Assembly (NCBI GenBank): GCA_032433765.1
Contig: JAVIAB010000049.1
Span: 23,742,147-23,806,146 of the forward strand
Direction of reading: 5' to 3'
From: Megaustenia siamemsis
Lineage: Eukaryota; Mollusca; Gastropoda; Stylommatophora; Ariophantidae
DNA: 64,000 nt
In this document: one piece after another, positions 11,001-26,000 of the stretch
How positions within the stretch are numbered: the first letter of the stretch is position 1
Layout: every line of letters begins with the position of its first letter
The notes under the pieces: model-generated
What the model saw: only the letters and a program-made list of their open reading frames with translations
Databases searched by the model: none
What the model was told of the DNA's origin: nothing
Program-made: the position numbers and the translations under genes

Positions 11001-14000
11001 GGAGTGTGGAGGTTGTAGAGAGGACTAACTTAATAAAATACCATGGAGTGTGGAGGTTGTAGAGAGGACTAACTTAATAAAATACCATGGAGTGTGGAGG
11101 TTGTAGAGAGGACTAACTTAATAAAATACCATAGAGCTCGGAGGTTGTAGAGAGGACTAACTTAATAAAATACCATAGAGCTCGGAGGTTGTAGAGAGGA
11201 CTAACTTAATAAAATACCATGGAGCTCGGAGGTTGTAGAGAGGACTAACTTAATAAAATACCATGGAGTGTGGAGGTTGTAGAGAGAACTAACTTAATAA
11301 AATACCATGGAGCTCGGAGGTTGTAGAGAGGACTAACTTAATAAAATACCATAGAGCTCGGAGGTTGTAGAGAGGACTAACTTAATAAAATACCATAGAG
11401 CTCGGAGGTTGTAGAGAGGACTAACTTAATAAAATACCATAGAGCTCGGAGGTTGTAGAGAGGACTAACTTAATAAAATACCATAGAGCTCGGAGGTTGT
11501 AGAGAGGACTAACTTAATAAAATACCATAGAGCTCGGAGGTTGTAGAGAGAACTAACTTAATAAAATACCATAGAGCTCGGAGGTTGTAGAGAGAACTAA
11601 CTTAATAAAATACCATAGAGCTCGGAGGTTGTAGAGAGGACTAACTTAATAAAATACCATGGAGTGTGGAGGTTGTAGAGAGGACTAACTTAATAAAATA
11701 CCATGCAGCTCGGAGGTTGTAGAGAGAACTAACTTAATAAAATACCATAGAGCTCGGAGGTTGTAGAGAGGACTAACTTAATAAAATACCATGGAGCTCG
11801 GAGGTTGTAGAGAGGACTAACTTAATAAAATACCATAGAGCTCGGAGGTTGTAGAGAGAACTAACTTAATAAAATACCATAGAGCTCGGAGGTTGTAGAG
11901 AGGACTAACTTAATAAAATACCATAGAGCTCGGAGGTTGTAGAGAGGACTAACTTAATAAAATACCATGGAGTGTGGAGGTTGTAGAGAGGACTAACTTA
12001 ATAAAATACCATGGAGTGTGGAGGTTGTAGAGAGAACTAACTTAATAAAATACCATGGAGTGTGGAGGTTGTAGAGAGGACTAACTTAATAAAATACCAT
12101 GGAGTGTGGAGGTTGTAGAGAGGACTAACTTAATAAAATACCATGGAGTGTGGAGGTTGTAGAGAGAACTAACTTAATAAAATACCATGGAATGTGGAGG
12201 TTGTAGAGAGGACTAACTTAATAAAATACCATAGAGCTCGGAGGTTGTAGAGAGGACTAACTTAATAAAATACCATGGAGCTCGGAGGTTGTAGAGAGGA
12301 CTAACTTAATAAAATACCATGGAGTGTGGAGGTTGTAGAGAGGACTAACTTAATAAAATACCATGGAGTGTGGAGGTTGTAGAGAGGACTAACTTAATAA
12401 AATACCATGGAGTGTGGAGGTTGTAGAGAGAACTAACTTAATAAAATACCATGGAGTGTGGAGGTTGTAGAGAGAACTAACTTAATAAAATACCATGGAG
12501 TGTGGAGGTTGTAGAGAGGACTAACTTAATAAAATACCATGGAGTGTGGAGGTTGTAGAGAGGACTAACTTAATAAAATACCATGGAGTGTGGAGGTTGT
12601 AGAGAGGACTAACTTAATAAAATACCATGGAGTGTGGAGGTTGTAGAGAGAACTAACTTAATAAAATACCATGGAGTGTGGAGGTTGTAGAGAGAACTAA
12701 CTTAATAAAATACCATGGAGTGTGGAGGTTGTAGAGAGGACTAACTTAATAAAATACCATGGAGTGTGGAGGTTGTAGAGAGAACTAACTTAATAAAATA
12801 CCATGGAGTGTGGAGGTTGTAGAGAGGACTAACTTAATAAAATACCATGGAGTGTGGAGGTTGTAGAGAGAACTAACTTAATAAAATACCATGGAGCTCG
12901 GAGGTTGTAGAGAGAACTAACTTAATAAAATACCATGGAGTGTGGAGGTTGTAGAGAGGACTAACTTAATAAAATACCATGGAGAGTGGAGGTTGTAGAG
13001 AGGACTAACTTAATAAAATACCATGGAGTGTGGAGGTTGTAGAGAGGACTAACTTAATAAAATACCATGGAGCTCGGAGGTTGTAGAGAGAACTAACTTA
13101 ATAAAATACCATAGAGCTCGGAGGTTTTAGAGAGGACTAACTTAATAAAATACCATGGAGCTCGGAGGTTGTAGAAAGAACTAACTTAATAAAATACCAT
13201 AGAGCTCGGAGGTTATAAAGAGAACTAACTTAATAAAATACCATGGAGCGCGGAGGTTGTAGAGAGAACTAACTTAATAAAATACCATGGAGCTCGGAGG
13301 TTATAGAGAGAACTAACTTAATAAAATACCATAGAGCTCGGAGGTTGTAGAGAGAACTAACTTAATAAAATACCATGGAGTGTGGAGGTTGTAGAGAGAA
13401 CTAACTTAATAAAATGCCATGGAGTGTGGAGGTTTTTAGAGAGAACTAACTTAATAAAATACCATGGAGCTCGGAGGTTGTAGAGAGAACTAACTTAATA
13501 AAATACCATAGAGCTCGGAGGTTGCAGAGAGAACTAACTTAATAAAATACCATAGAGCTCGGAGGTTGTAGAGAGAACTAACTTAATAAAATACCATGGA
13601 GTGTGGAGGTTGTAGAGATAACTAACTTAATAAAATACCATGGAGTGTGGAGGTTGTAGAGAGAACTAACTTAATAAAATACCATGGAGTGTGGAGGTTG
13701 TAGAGAGAACTAACTTAATAAAATACCATGGAGTGTGGAGGTTGTAGAGAGGACTAACTTAATAAAATACCATGGAGTGTGGAGGTTGTAGAGAGAACTA
13801 ACTTAATAAAATACCATGGAGTGTGGAGGTTGTAGAGAGAACTAACTTAATAAAATACCATGGAGTGTGGAGGTTGTAGAGAGGACTAACTTAATAAAAT
13901 ACCATAGAGCTCGGAGGTTGTAGAGAGGACTAACTTAATAAAATACCATGGAGTGTGGAGGTTGTAGAGAGGACTAACTTAATAAAATACCATGGAGTGT

Positions 14001-17000
14001 GGAGGTTGTAGAGAGAACTAACTTAATAAAATACCATGGAGCTCGGAGGTTGTAGAGAGAACTAACTTAATAAAATACCATGGAGTGTGGAGGTTGTAGA
14101 GAGGACTAACTTAATAAAATACCATGGAGTGTGGAGGTTGTAGAGAGGACTAACTTAATAAAATACCATGGAGTGTGGAGGTTGTAGAGAGAACTAACTT
14201 AATAAAATACCATGGAGTGTGGAGGTTGTAGAGAGGACTAACTTAATAAAATACCATGGAGTGTGGAGGTTGTAGAGAGAACTAACTTAATAAAATACCA
14301 TGGAGCTCGGAGGTTGTAGAGAGAACTAACTTAATAAAATACCATGGAGTGTGGAGGTTGTAGAGAGGACTAACTTAATAAAATACCATGGAGTGTGGAG
14401 GTTGTAGAGAGGACTAACTTAATAAAATACCATGGAGTGTGGAGGTTGTAGAGAGGACTAACTTAATAAAATACCATGGAGCTCGGAGGTTGTAGAGAGA
14501 ACTAACTTAATAAAATACCATAGAGCTCGGAGGTTTTAGAGAGGACTAACTTAATAAAATACCATGGAGCTCGGAGGTTGTAGAAAGAACTAACTTAATA
14601 AAATACCATAGAGCTCGGAGGTTATAAAGAGAACTAACTTAATAAAATACCATGGAGCGCGGAGGTTGTAGAGAGAACTAACTTAATAAAATACCATGGA
14701 GCTCGGAGGTTATAGAGAGAACTAACTTAATAAAATACCATAGAGCTCGGAGGTTGTAGAGAGAACTAACTTAATAAAATACCATGGAGTGTGGAGGTTG
14801 TAGAGAGAACTAACTTAATAAAATGCCATGGAGTGTGGAGGTTTTTAGAGAGAACTAACTTAATAAAATACCATGGAGCTCGGAGGTTGTAGAGAGAACT
14901 AACTTAATAAAATACCATAGAGCTCGGAGGTTGCAGAGAGAACTAACTTAATAAAATACCATAGAGCTCGGAGGTTGTAGAGAGAACTAACTTAATAAAA
15001 TACCATGGAGTGTGGAGGTTGTAGAGAGAACTAGCTTAATAAAATACCATGGAGCTCGGAGGTTGTAGAGAGAACTAACTTAATAAAATACCATGGAGCT
15101 CGGAGGTTGTAGAGAGGACTAACTTAATAAAATACCATAGAGCTCGGAGGTTGTAGAGAGAACTAACTTAATAAAATACCATGGAGTGTGGAGGTTGTAG
15201 AGAGAAATAACTTAATAAAATACCATGGAGCTCGGAGGTTGTAGAGAGAACTAACTTAATAAAATACCATAGAGCTCGGAGGTTATAGAGAGAACTAACT
15301 TAATAAAATACCATGGAGTGTGGAGGTTGTAGAGAGAACTAACTTAATAAAATACCATGGAGCTCGGAGGTTGTAGAGAGAACTAACTTAATCAAATACC
15401 ATGGAGTGTGGAGGTTGTAGAGAGAACTAACTTAATAAAATACCATGGAGTGTGGAGGTTGTAGAGAGAACTAACTTAATAAAATACCATGGAGTGTGGA
15501 GGTTGTAGAGAGGACTAACTTAATAAAATACCATGGAGTGTGGAGGTTGTAGAGAGGACTAACTTAATAAAATACCATGGAGTGTGGAGGTTGTAGAGAG
15601 GACTAACTTAATAAAATACCATAGAGCTCGGAGGTTGTAGAGAGGACTAACTTAATAAAATACCATAGAGCTCGGAGGTTGTAGAGAGGACTAACTTAAT
15701 AAAATACCATGGAGCTCGGAGGTTGTAGAGAGGACTAACTTAATAAAATACCATAGAGCTCGGAGGTTGTAGAGAGGACTAACTTAATAAAATACCATAG
15801 AGCTCGGAGGTTGTAGAGAGGACTAACTTAATAAAATACCATAGAGCTCGGAGGTTGTAGAGAGGACTAACTTAATAAAATACCATAGAGCTCGGAGGTT
15901 GTAGAGAGGACTAACTTAATAAAATACCATAGAGCTCGGAGGTTGTAGAGAGAACTAACTTAATAAAATACCATAGAGCTCGGAGGTTGTAGAGAGAACT
16001 AACTTAATAAAATACCATAGAGCTCGGAGGTTGTAGAGAGGACTAACTTAATAAAATACCATGGAGTGTGGAGGTTGTAGAGAGGACTAACTTAATAAAA
16101 TACCATGCAGCTCGGAGGTTGTAGAGAGAACTAACTTAATAAAATACCATAGAGCTCGGAGGTTGTAGAGAGGACTAACTTAATAAAATACCATGGAGCT
16201 CGGAGGTTGTAGAGAGGACTAACTTAATAAAATACCATAGAGCTCGGAGGTTGTAGAGAGAACTAACTTAATAAAATACCATAGAGCTCGGAGGTTGTAG
16301 AGAGGACTAACTTAATAAAATACCATAGAGCTCGGAGGTTGTAGAGAGGACTAACTTAATAAAATACCATGGAGTGTGGAGGTTGTAGAGAGAACTAACT
16401 TAATAAAATACCATGGAGTGTGGAGGTTGTAGAGAGAACTAACTTAATAAAATACCATGGAGTGTGGAGGTTGTAGAGAGGACTAACTTAATAAAATACC
16501 ATGGAGTGTGGAGGTTGTAGAGAGGACTAACTTAATAAAATACCATGGAGTGTGGAGGTTGTAGAGAGAACTAACTTAATAAAATACCATGGAGTGTGGA
16601 GGTTGTAGAGAGGACTAACTTAATAAAATACCATAGAGCTCGGAGGTTGTAGAGAGGACTAACTTAATAAAATACCATGGAGCTCGGAGGTTGTAGAGAG
16701 GACTAACTTAATAAAATACCATGGAGTGTGGAGGTTGTAGAGAGGACTAACTTAATAAAATACCATGGAGTGTGGAGGTTGTAGAGAGGACTAACTTAAT
16801 AAAATACCATGGAGTGTGGAGGTTGTAGAGAGAACTAACTTAATAAAATACCATGGAGTGTGGAGGTTGTAGAGAGAACTAACTTAATAAAATACCATGG
16901 AGTGTGGAGGTTGTAGAGAGGACTAACTTAATAAAATACCATGGAGTGTGGAGGTTGTAGAGAGGACTAACTTAATAAAATACCATGGAGTGTGGAGGTT

Positions 17001-20000
17001 GTAGAGAGGACTAACTTAATAAAATACCATGGAGTGTGGAGGTTGTAGAGAGAACTAACTTAATAAAATACCATGGAGTGTGGAGGTTGTAGAGAGAACT
17101 AACTTAATAAAATACCATGGAGTGTGGAGGTTGTAGAGAGGACTAACTTAATAAAATACCATGGAGTGTGGAGGTTGTAGAGAGAACTAACTTAATAAAA
17201 TACCATGGAGTGTGGAGGTTGTAGAGAGGACTAACTTAATAAAATACCATGGAGTGTGGAGGTTGTAGAGAGAACTAACTTAATAAAATACCATGGAGCT
17301 CGGAGGTTGTAGAGAGAACTAACTTAATAAAATACCATGGAGTGTGGAGGTTGTAGAGAGGACTAACTTAATAAAATACCATGGAGTGTGGAGGTTGTAG
17401 AGAGGACTAACTTAATAAAATACCATGGAGTGTGGAGGTTGTAGAGAGGACTAACTTAATAAAATACCATGGAGCTCGGAGGTTGTAGAGAGAACTAACT
17501 TAATAAAATACCATAGAGCTCGGAGGTTTTAGAGAGGACTAACTTAATAAAATACCATGGAGCTCGGAGGTTGTAGAAAGAACTAACTTAATAAAATACC
17601 ATAGAGCTCGGAGGTTATAAAGAGAACTAACTTAATAAAATACCATGGAGCGCGGAGGTTGTAGAGAGAACTAACTTAATAAAATACCATGGAGCTCGGA
17701 GGTTATAGAGAGAACTAACTTAATAAAATACCATAGAGCTCGGAGGTTGTAGAGAGAACTAACTTAATAAAATACCATGGAGTGTGGAGGTTGTAGAGAG
17801 AACTAACTTAATAAAATGCCATGGAGTGTGGAGGTTTTTAGAGAGAACTAACTTAATAAAATACCATGGAGCTCGGAGGTTGTAGAGAGAACTAACTTAA
17901 TAAAATACCATAGAGCTCGGAGGTTGCAGAGAGAACTAACTTAATAAAATACCATAGAGCTCGGAGGTTGTAGAGAGAACTAACTTAATAAAATACCATG
18001 GAGTGTGGAGGTTGTAGAGATAACTAACTTAATAAAATACCATGGAGTGTGGAGGTTGTAGAGAGAACTAACTTAATAAAATACCATGGAGTGTGGAGGT
18101 TGTAGAGAGAACTAACTTAATAAAATACCATGGAGTGTGGAGGTTGTAGAGAGGACTAACTTAATAAAATACCATGGAGTGTGGAGGTTGTAGAGAGAAC
18201 TAACTTAATAAAATACCATGGAGTGTGGAGGTTGTAGAGAGAACTAACTTAATAAAATACCATGGAGTGTGGAGGTTGTAGAGAGGACTAACTTAATAAA
18301 ATACCATAGAGCTCGGAGGTTGTAGAGAGGACTAACTTAATAAAATACCATGGAGTGTGGAGGTTGTAGAGAGGACTAACTTAATAAAATACCATGGAGT
18401 GTGGAGGTTGTAGAGAGAACTAACTTAATAAAATACCATGGAGCTCGGAGGTTGTAGAGAGAACTAACTTAATAAAATACCATGGAGTGTGGAGGTTGTA
18501 GAGAGGACTAACTTAATAAAATACCATGGAGTGTGGAGGTTGTAGAGAGGACTAACTTAATAAAATACCATGGAGTGTGGAGGTTGTAGAGAGGACTAAC
18601 TTAATAAAATACCATGGAGTGTGGAGGTTGTAGAGAGGACTAACTTAATAAAATACCATGGAGCTCGGAGGTTGTAGAGAGAACTAACTTAATAAAATAC
18701 CATAGAGCTCGGAGGTTTTAGAGAGGACTAACTTAATAAAATACCATGGAGCTCGGAGGTTGTAGAAAGAACTAACTTAATAAAATACCATAGAGCTCGG
18801 AGGTTATAAAGAGAACTAACTTAATAAAATACCATGGAGCGCGGAGGTTGTAGAGAGAACTAACTTAATAAAATACCATGGAGCTCGGAGGTTATAGAGA
18901 GAACTAACTTAATAAAATACCATAGAGCTCGGAGGTTGTAGAGAGAACTAACTTAATAAAATACCATGGAGTGTGGAGGTTGTAGAGAGAACTAACTTAA
19001 TAAAATGCCATGGAGTGTGGAGGTTTTTAGAGAGAACTAACTTAATAAAATACCATGGAGCTCGGAGGTTGTAGAGAGAACTAACTTAATAAAATACCAT
19101 AGAGCTCGGAGGTTGCAGAGAGAACTAACTTAATAAAATACCATAGAGCTCGGAGGTTGTAGAGAGAACTAACTTAATAAAATACCATGGAGTGTGGAGG
19201 TTGTAGAGAGAACTAGCTTAATAAAATACCATGGAGCTCGGAGGTTGTAGAGAGAACTAACTTAATAAAATACCATGGAGCTCGGAGGTTGTAGAGAGGA
19301 CTAACTTAATAAAATACCATAGAGCTCGGAGGTTGTAGAGAGAACTAACTTAATAAAATACCATGGAGTGTGGAGGTTGTAGAGAGAAATAACTTAATAA
19401 AATACCATGGAGCTCGGAGGTTGTAGAGAGAACTAACTTAATAAAATACCATAGAGCTCGGAGGTTATAGAGAGAACTAACTTAATAAATTACCATGGAG
19501 TGTGGAGGTTGTAGAGAGAACTAACTTAATAAAATACCATGGAGCTCGGAGGTTGTAGAGAGAACTAACTTAATCAAATACCATGGAGCTCGGAGGTTGT
19601 AGAGAGGACTAACTTAATAAAATACCATAGAGCTCGGAGGTTGTAGAGAGAACTAACTTAATAAAATACCATGGAGTGTGGAGGTTGTAGAGAGGACTAA
19701 CTTAATAAAATACCGTGGAGCTCGGAGGTTGTAGAGAGGACTAACTTAATAAAATACCATGGAGTGTGGAGGTTGTAGAGAGGACTAACTTAATAAAATA
19801 CCATGGAGTGTGGAGGTTGTAGAGAGGACTAACTTAATAAAATACCATAGAGCTCGGAGGTTGTAGAGAGGACTAACTTAATAAAATACCATGGAGCTCG
19901 GAGGTTGTAGAGAGGACTAACTTAATAAAATACCATGGAGTGTGGAGGTTGTAGAGAGGACTAACTTAATAAAATACCATGGAGTGTGGAGGTTGTAGAG

Positions 20001-23000
20001 AGAACTAACTTAATAAAATACCATGGAGCTCGGAGGTTGTAGAGAGGACTAACTTAATAAAATACCATAGAGCTCGGAGGTTGTAGAGAGGACTAACTTA
20101 ATAAAATACCATAGAGCTCGGAGGTTGTAGAGAGGACTAACTTAATAAAATACCATAGAGCTCGGAGGTTGTAGAGAGGACTAACTTAATAAAATACCAT
20201 AGAGCTCGGAGGTTGTAGAGAGGACTAACTTAATAAAATACCATAGAGCTCGGAGGTTGTAGAGAGAACTAACTTAATAAAATACCATAGAGCTCGGAGG
20301 TTGTAGAGAGAACTAACTTAATAAAATACCATAGAGCTCGGAGGTTGTAGAGAGGACTAACTTAATAAAATACCATGGAGTGTGGAGGTTGTAGAGAGGA
20401 CTAACTTAATAAAATACCATGCAGCTCGGAGGTTGTAGAGAGAACTAACTTAATAAAATACCATAGAGCTCGGAGGTTGTAGAGAGGACTAACTTAATAA
20501 AATACCATGGAGCTCGGAGGTTGTAGAGAGGACTAACTTAATAAAATGCCATAGAGCTCGGAGGTTGTAGAGAGAACTAACTTAATAAAATACCATAGAG
20601 CTCGGAGGTTGTAGAGAGGACTAACTTAATAAAATACCATAGAGCTCGGAGGTTGTAGAGAGGACTAACTTAATAAAATACCATGGAGTGTGGAGGTTGT
20701 AGAGAGGACAAACTTAATAAAATACCATGGAGTGTGGAGGTTGTAGAGAGAACTAACTTAATAAAATACCATGGAGTGTGGAGGTTGTAGAGAGGACTAA
20801 CTTAATAAAATACCATGGAGTGTGGAGGTTGTAGAGAGGACTAACTTAATAAAATACCATGGAGTGTGGAGGTTGTAGAGAGAACTAACTTAATAAAATA
20901 CCATGGAGTGTGGAGGTTGTAGAGAGGACTAACTTAATAAAATACCATAGAGCTCGGAGGTTGTAGAGAGGACTAACTTAATAAAATACCATGGAGCTCG
21001 GAGGTTGTAGAGAGGACTAACTTAATAAAATACCATGGAGTGTGGAGGTTGTAGAGAGGACTAACTTAATAAAATACCATGGAGTGTGGAGGTTGTAGAG
21101 AGGACTAACTTAATAAAATACCATGGAGTGTGGAGGTTGTAGAGAGAACTAACTTAATAAAATACCATGGAGTGTGGAGGTTGTAGAGAGAACTAACTTA
21201 ATAAAATACCATGGAGTGTGGAGGTTGTAGAGAGGACTAACTTAATAAAATACCATGGAGTGTGGAGGTTGTAGAGAGGACTAACTTAATAAAATACCAT
21301 GGAGTGTGGAGGTTGTAGAGAGGACTAACTTAATAAAATACCATGGAGTGTGGAGGTTGTAGAGAGAACTAACTTAATAAAATACCATGGAGTGTGGAGG
21401 TTGTAGAGAGAACTAACTTAATAAAATACCATGGAGTGTGGAGGTTGTAGAGAGGACTAACTTAATAAAATACCATGGAGTGTGGAGGTTGTAGAGAGAA
21501 CTAACTTAATAAAATACCATGGAGTGTGGAGGTTGTAGAGAGGACTAACTTAATAAAATACCATGGAGTGTGGAGGTTGTAGAGAGAACTAACTTAATAA
21601 AATACCATGGAGCTCGGAGGTTGTAGAGAGAACTAACTTAATAAAATACCATGGAGTGTGGAGGTTGTAGAGAGGACTAACTTAATAAAATACCATGGAG
21701 TGTGGAGGTTGTAGAGAGGACTAACTTAATAAAATACCATGGAGTGTGGAGGTTGTAGAGAGGACTAACTTAATAAAATACCATGGAGCTCGGAGGTTGT
21801 AGAGAGAACTAACTTAATAAAATACCATAGAGCTCGGAGGTTTTAGAGAGGACTAACTTAATAAAATACCATGGAGCTCGGAGGTTGTAGAAAGAACTAA
21901 CTTAATAAAATACCATAGAGCTCGGAGGTTATAAAGAGAACTAACTTAATAAAATACCATGGAGCGCGGAGGTTGTAGAGAGAACTAACTTAATAAAATA
22001 CCATGGAGCTCGGAGGTTATAGAGAGAACTAACTTAATAAAATACCATAGAGCTCGGAGGTTGTAGAGAGAACTAACTTAATAAAATACCATGGAGTGTG
22101 GAGGTTGTAGAGAGAACTAACTTAATAAAATGCCATGGAGTGTGGAGGTTTTTAGAGAGAACTAACTTAATAAAATACCATGGAGCTCGGAGGTTGTAGA
22201 GAGAACTAACTTAATAAAATACCATAGAGCTCGGAGGTTGCAGAGAGAACTAACTTAATAAAATACCATAGAGCTCGGAGGTTGTAGAGAGAACTAACTT
22301 AATAAAATACCATGGAGTGTGGAGGTTGTAGAGAGAACTAGCTTAATAAAATACCATGGAGCTCGGAGGTTGTAGAGAGAACTAACTTAATAAAATACCA
22401 TGGAGCTCGGAGGTTGTAGAGAGGACTAACTTAATAAAATACCATAGAGCTCGGAGGTTGTAGAGAGAACTAACTTAATAAAATACCATGGAGTGTGGAG
22501 GTTGTAGAGAGAAATAACTTAATAAAATACCATGGAGCTCGGAGGTTGTAGAGAGAACTAACTTAATAAAATACCATAGAGCTCGGAGGTTATAGAGAGA
22601 ACTAACTTAATAAAATACCATGGAGTGTCGAGGTTGTAGAGAGAACTAACTTAATAAAATACCATGGAGCTCGGAGGTTGTAGAGAGAACTAACTTAATC
22701 AAATACCATGGAGCTCGGAGGTTGTAGAGAGGACTAACTTAATAAAATACCATAGAGCTCGGAGGTTGTAGAGAGAACTAACTTAATAAAATACCATGGA
22801 GTGTGGAGGTTGTAGAGAGGACTAACTTAATAAAATACCGTGGAGCTCGGAGGTTGTAGAGAGGACTAACTTAATAAAATACCATGGAGTGTGGAGGTTG
22901 TAGAGAGGACTAACTTAATAAAATACCATAGAGCTCGGAGGTTGTAGAGAGGACTAACTTAATAAAATACCATAGAGCTCGGAGGTTGTAGAGAGGACTA

Positions 23001-26000
23001 ACTTAATAAAATACCATGGAGCTCGGAGGTTGTAGAGAGGACTAACTTAATAAAATACCATGGAGTGTGGAGGTTGTAGAGAGAACTAACTTAATAAAAT
23101 ACCATGGAGCTCGGAGGTTGTAGAGAGGACTAACTTAATAAAATACCATAGAGCTCGGAGGTTGTAGAGAGGACTAACTTAATAAAATACCATAGAGCTC
23201 GGAGGTTGTAGAGAGGACTAACTTAATAAAATACCATGGAGTGTGGAGGTTGTAGAGAGGACTAACTTAATAAAATACCATGGAGTGTGGAGGTTGTAGA
23301 GAGGACTAACTTAATAAAATACCATGGAGTGTGGAGGTTGTAGAGAGGACTAACTTAATAAAATACCATGGAGCTCGGAGGTTGTAGAGAGAACTAACTT
23401 AATAAAATACCATAGAGCTCGGAGGTTTTAGAGAGGACTAACTTAATAAAATACCATGGAGCTCGGAGGTTGTAGAAAGAACTAACTTAATAAAATACCA
23501 TAGAGCTCGGAGGTTATAAAGAGAACTAACTTAATAAAATACCATGGAGCTCGGAGGTTGTAGAGAGGACTAACTTAATAAAATACCATAGAGCTCGGAG
23601 GTTGTAGAGAGAACTAACTTAATAAAATACCATAGAGCTCGGAGGTTGTAGAGAGGACTAACTTAATAAAATACCATAGAGCTCGGAGGTTGTAGAGAGG
23701 ACTAACTTAATAAAATACCATGGAGTGTGGAGGTTGTAGAGAGGACTAACTTAATAAAATACCATGGAGTGTGGAGGTTGTAGAGAGAACTAACTTAATA
23801 AAATACCATGGAGTGTGGAGGTTGTAGAGAGGACTAACTTAATAAAATACCATAGAGCTCGGAGGTTGTAGAGAGGACTAACTTAATAAAATACCATAGA
23901 GCTCGGAGGTTGTAGAGAGGACTAACTTAATAAAATACCATAGAGCTCGGAGGTTGTAGAGAGGACTAACTTAATAAAATACCATAGAGCTCGGAGGTTG
24001 TAGAGAGAACTAACTTAATAAAATACCATGGAGCTCGGAGGTTGTAGAGAGAACTAACTTAATAAAATACCATGGAGCTCGGAGGTTGTAGAGAGGACTA
24101 ACTTAATAAAATACCATGGAGTGTGGAGGTTGTAGAGAGAACTAACTTAATAAAATACCATGGAGCTCGGAGGTTGTAGAGAGGACTAACTTAATAAAAT
24201 ACCATAGAGCTCGGAGGTTGTAGAGAGGACTAACTTAATAAAATACCATAGAGCTCGGAGGTTGTAGAGAGAACTAACTTAATAAAATACCATAGAGCTC
24301 GGAGGTTGTAGAGAGAACTAACTTAATAAAATACCATAGAGCTCGGAGGTTGTAGAGAGGACTAACTTAATAAAATACCATAGAGCTCGGAGGTTGTAGA
24401 GAGGACTAACTTAATAAAATACCATGGAGCTCGGAGGTAGTAGAGAGGACTAACTTAATAAAATACCATAGAGCTCGGAGGTTGTAGAGAGGACTAACTT
24501 AATAAAATACCACAGAGCTCGGAGGTTGTAGAGAGAACTAACTTAATAAAATACCATAGAGCTCGGAGGTTTTAGAGAGGACTAACTTAATAAAATACCA
24601 TGGAGCTCGGAGGTTGTAGAAAGAACTAACTTAATAAAATACCATAGAGCTCGGAGGTTATAAAGAGAACTAACTTAATAAAATACCATGGATCTCGGAG
24701 GTTGTAGAGAGGACTAACTTAATAAAATACCATAGAGCTCGGAGGTTGTAGAGAGGACTAACTTAATAAAATACCATAGAGCTCGGAGGTTGTAGAGAGG
24801 ACTAACTTAATAAAATACCATGGAGCTCGGAGGTTGTAGAGAGGACTAACTTAATAAAATACCATGGAGCTCGGAGGTTGTAGAGAGAACTAACTTAATA
24901 AAATACCATGGAGTGTGGAGGTTGTAGAGAGAAATAACTTAATAAAATACCATGGAGCTCGGAGGTTGTAGAGAGAACTAACTTAATAAAATACCATAGA
25001 GCTCGGAGGTTATAGAGAGAACTAACTTAATAAAATACCATGGAGTGTGGAGGTTGTAGAGAGAACTAACTTAATAAAATACCATGGAGCTCGGAGGTTG
25101 TAGAGAGAACTAACTTAATCAAATACCATGGAGCTCGGAGGTTGTAGAGAGGACTAACTTAATAAAATACCATAGAGCTCGGAGGTTGTAGAGAGAACTA
25201 ACTTAATAAAATACCATGGAGTGTGGAGGTTGTAGAGAGGACAAACTTAATAAAATACCATGGAGTGTGGAGGTTGTAGAGAGAACTAACTTAATAAAAT
25301 ACCATGGAGTGTGGAGGTTGTAGAGAGGACTAACTTAATAAAATACCATAGAGCTCGGAGGTTGTAGAGAGGACTAACTTAATAAAATACCATAGAGCTC
25401 GGAGGTTGTAGAGAGGACTAACTTAATAAAATACCATGGAGCTCGGAGGTTGTAGAGAGGACTAACTTAATAAAATACCATGGAGTGTGGAGGTTGTAGA
25501 GAGAACTAACTTAATAAAATACCATGGAGCTCGGAGGTTGTAGAGAGGACTAACTTAATAAAATACCATGGAGCGCGGAGGTTGTAGAGAGGACTAACTT
25601 AATAAAATACCATAGAGCTCGGAGGTTGTAGAGAGGACTAACTTAATAAAATACCATGGAGTGTGGAGGTTGTAGAGAGGACTAACTTAATAAAATACCA
25701 TGGAGTGTGGAGGTTGTAGAGAGGACTAACTTAATAAAATACCATGGAGTGTGGAGGTTGTAGAGAGGACTAACTTAATAAAATACCATGGAGCTCGGAG
25801 GTTGTAGAGAGAACTAACTTAATAAAATACCATAGAGCTCGGAGGTTTTAGAGAGGACTAACTTAATAAAATACCATGGAGCTCGGAGGTTGTAGAAAGA
25901 ACTAACTTAATAAAATACCATAGAGCTCGGAGGTTATAAAGAGAACTAACTTAATAAAATACCATGGAGCGCGGAGGTTGTAGAGAGAACTAACTTAATA

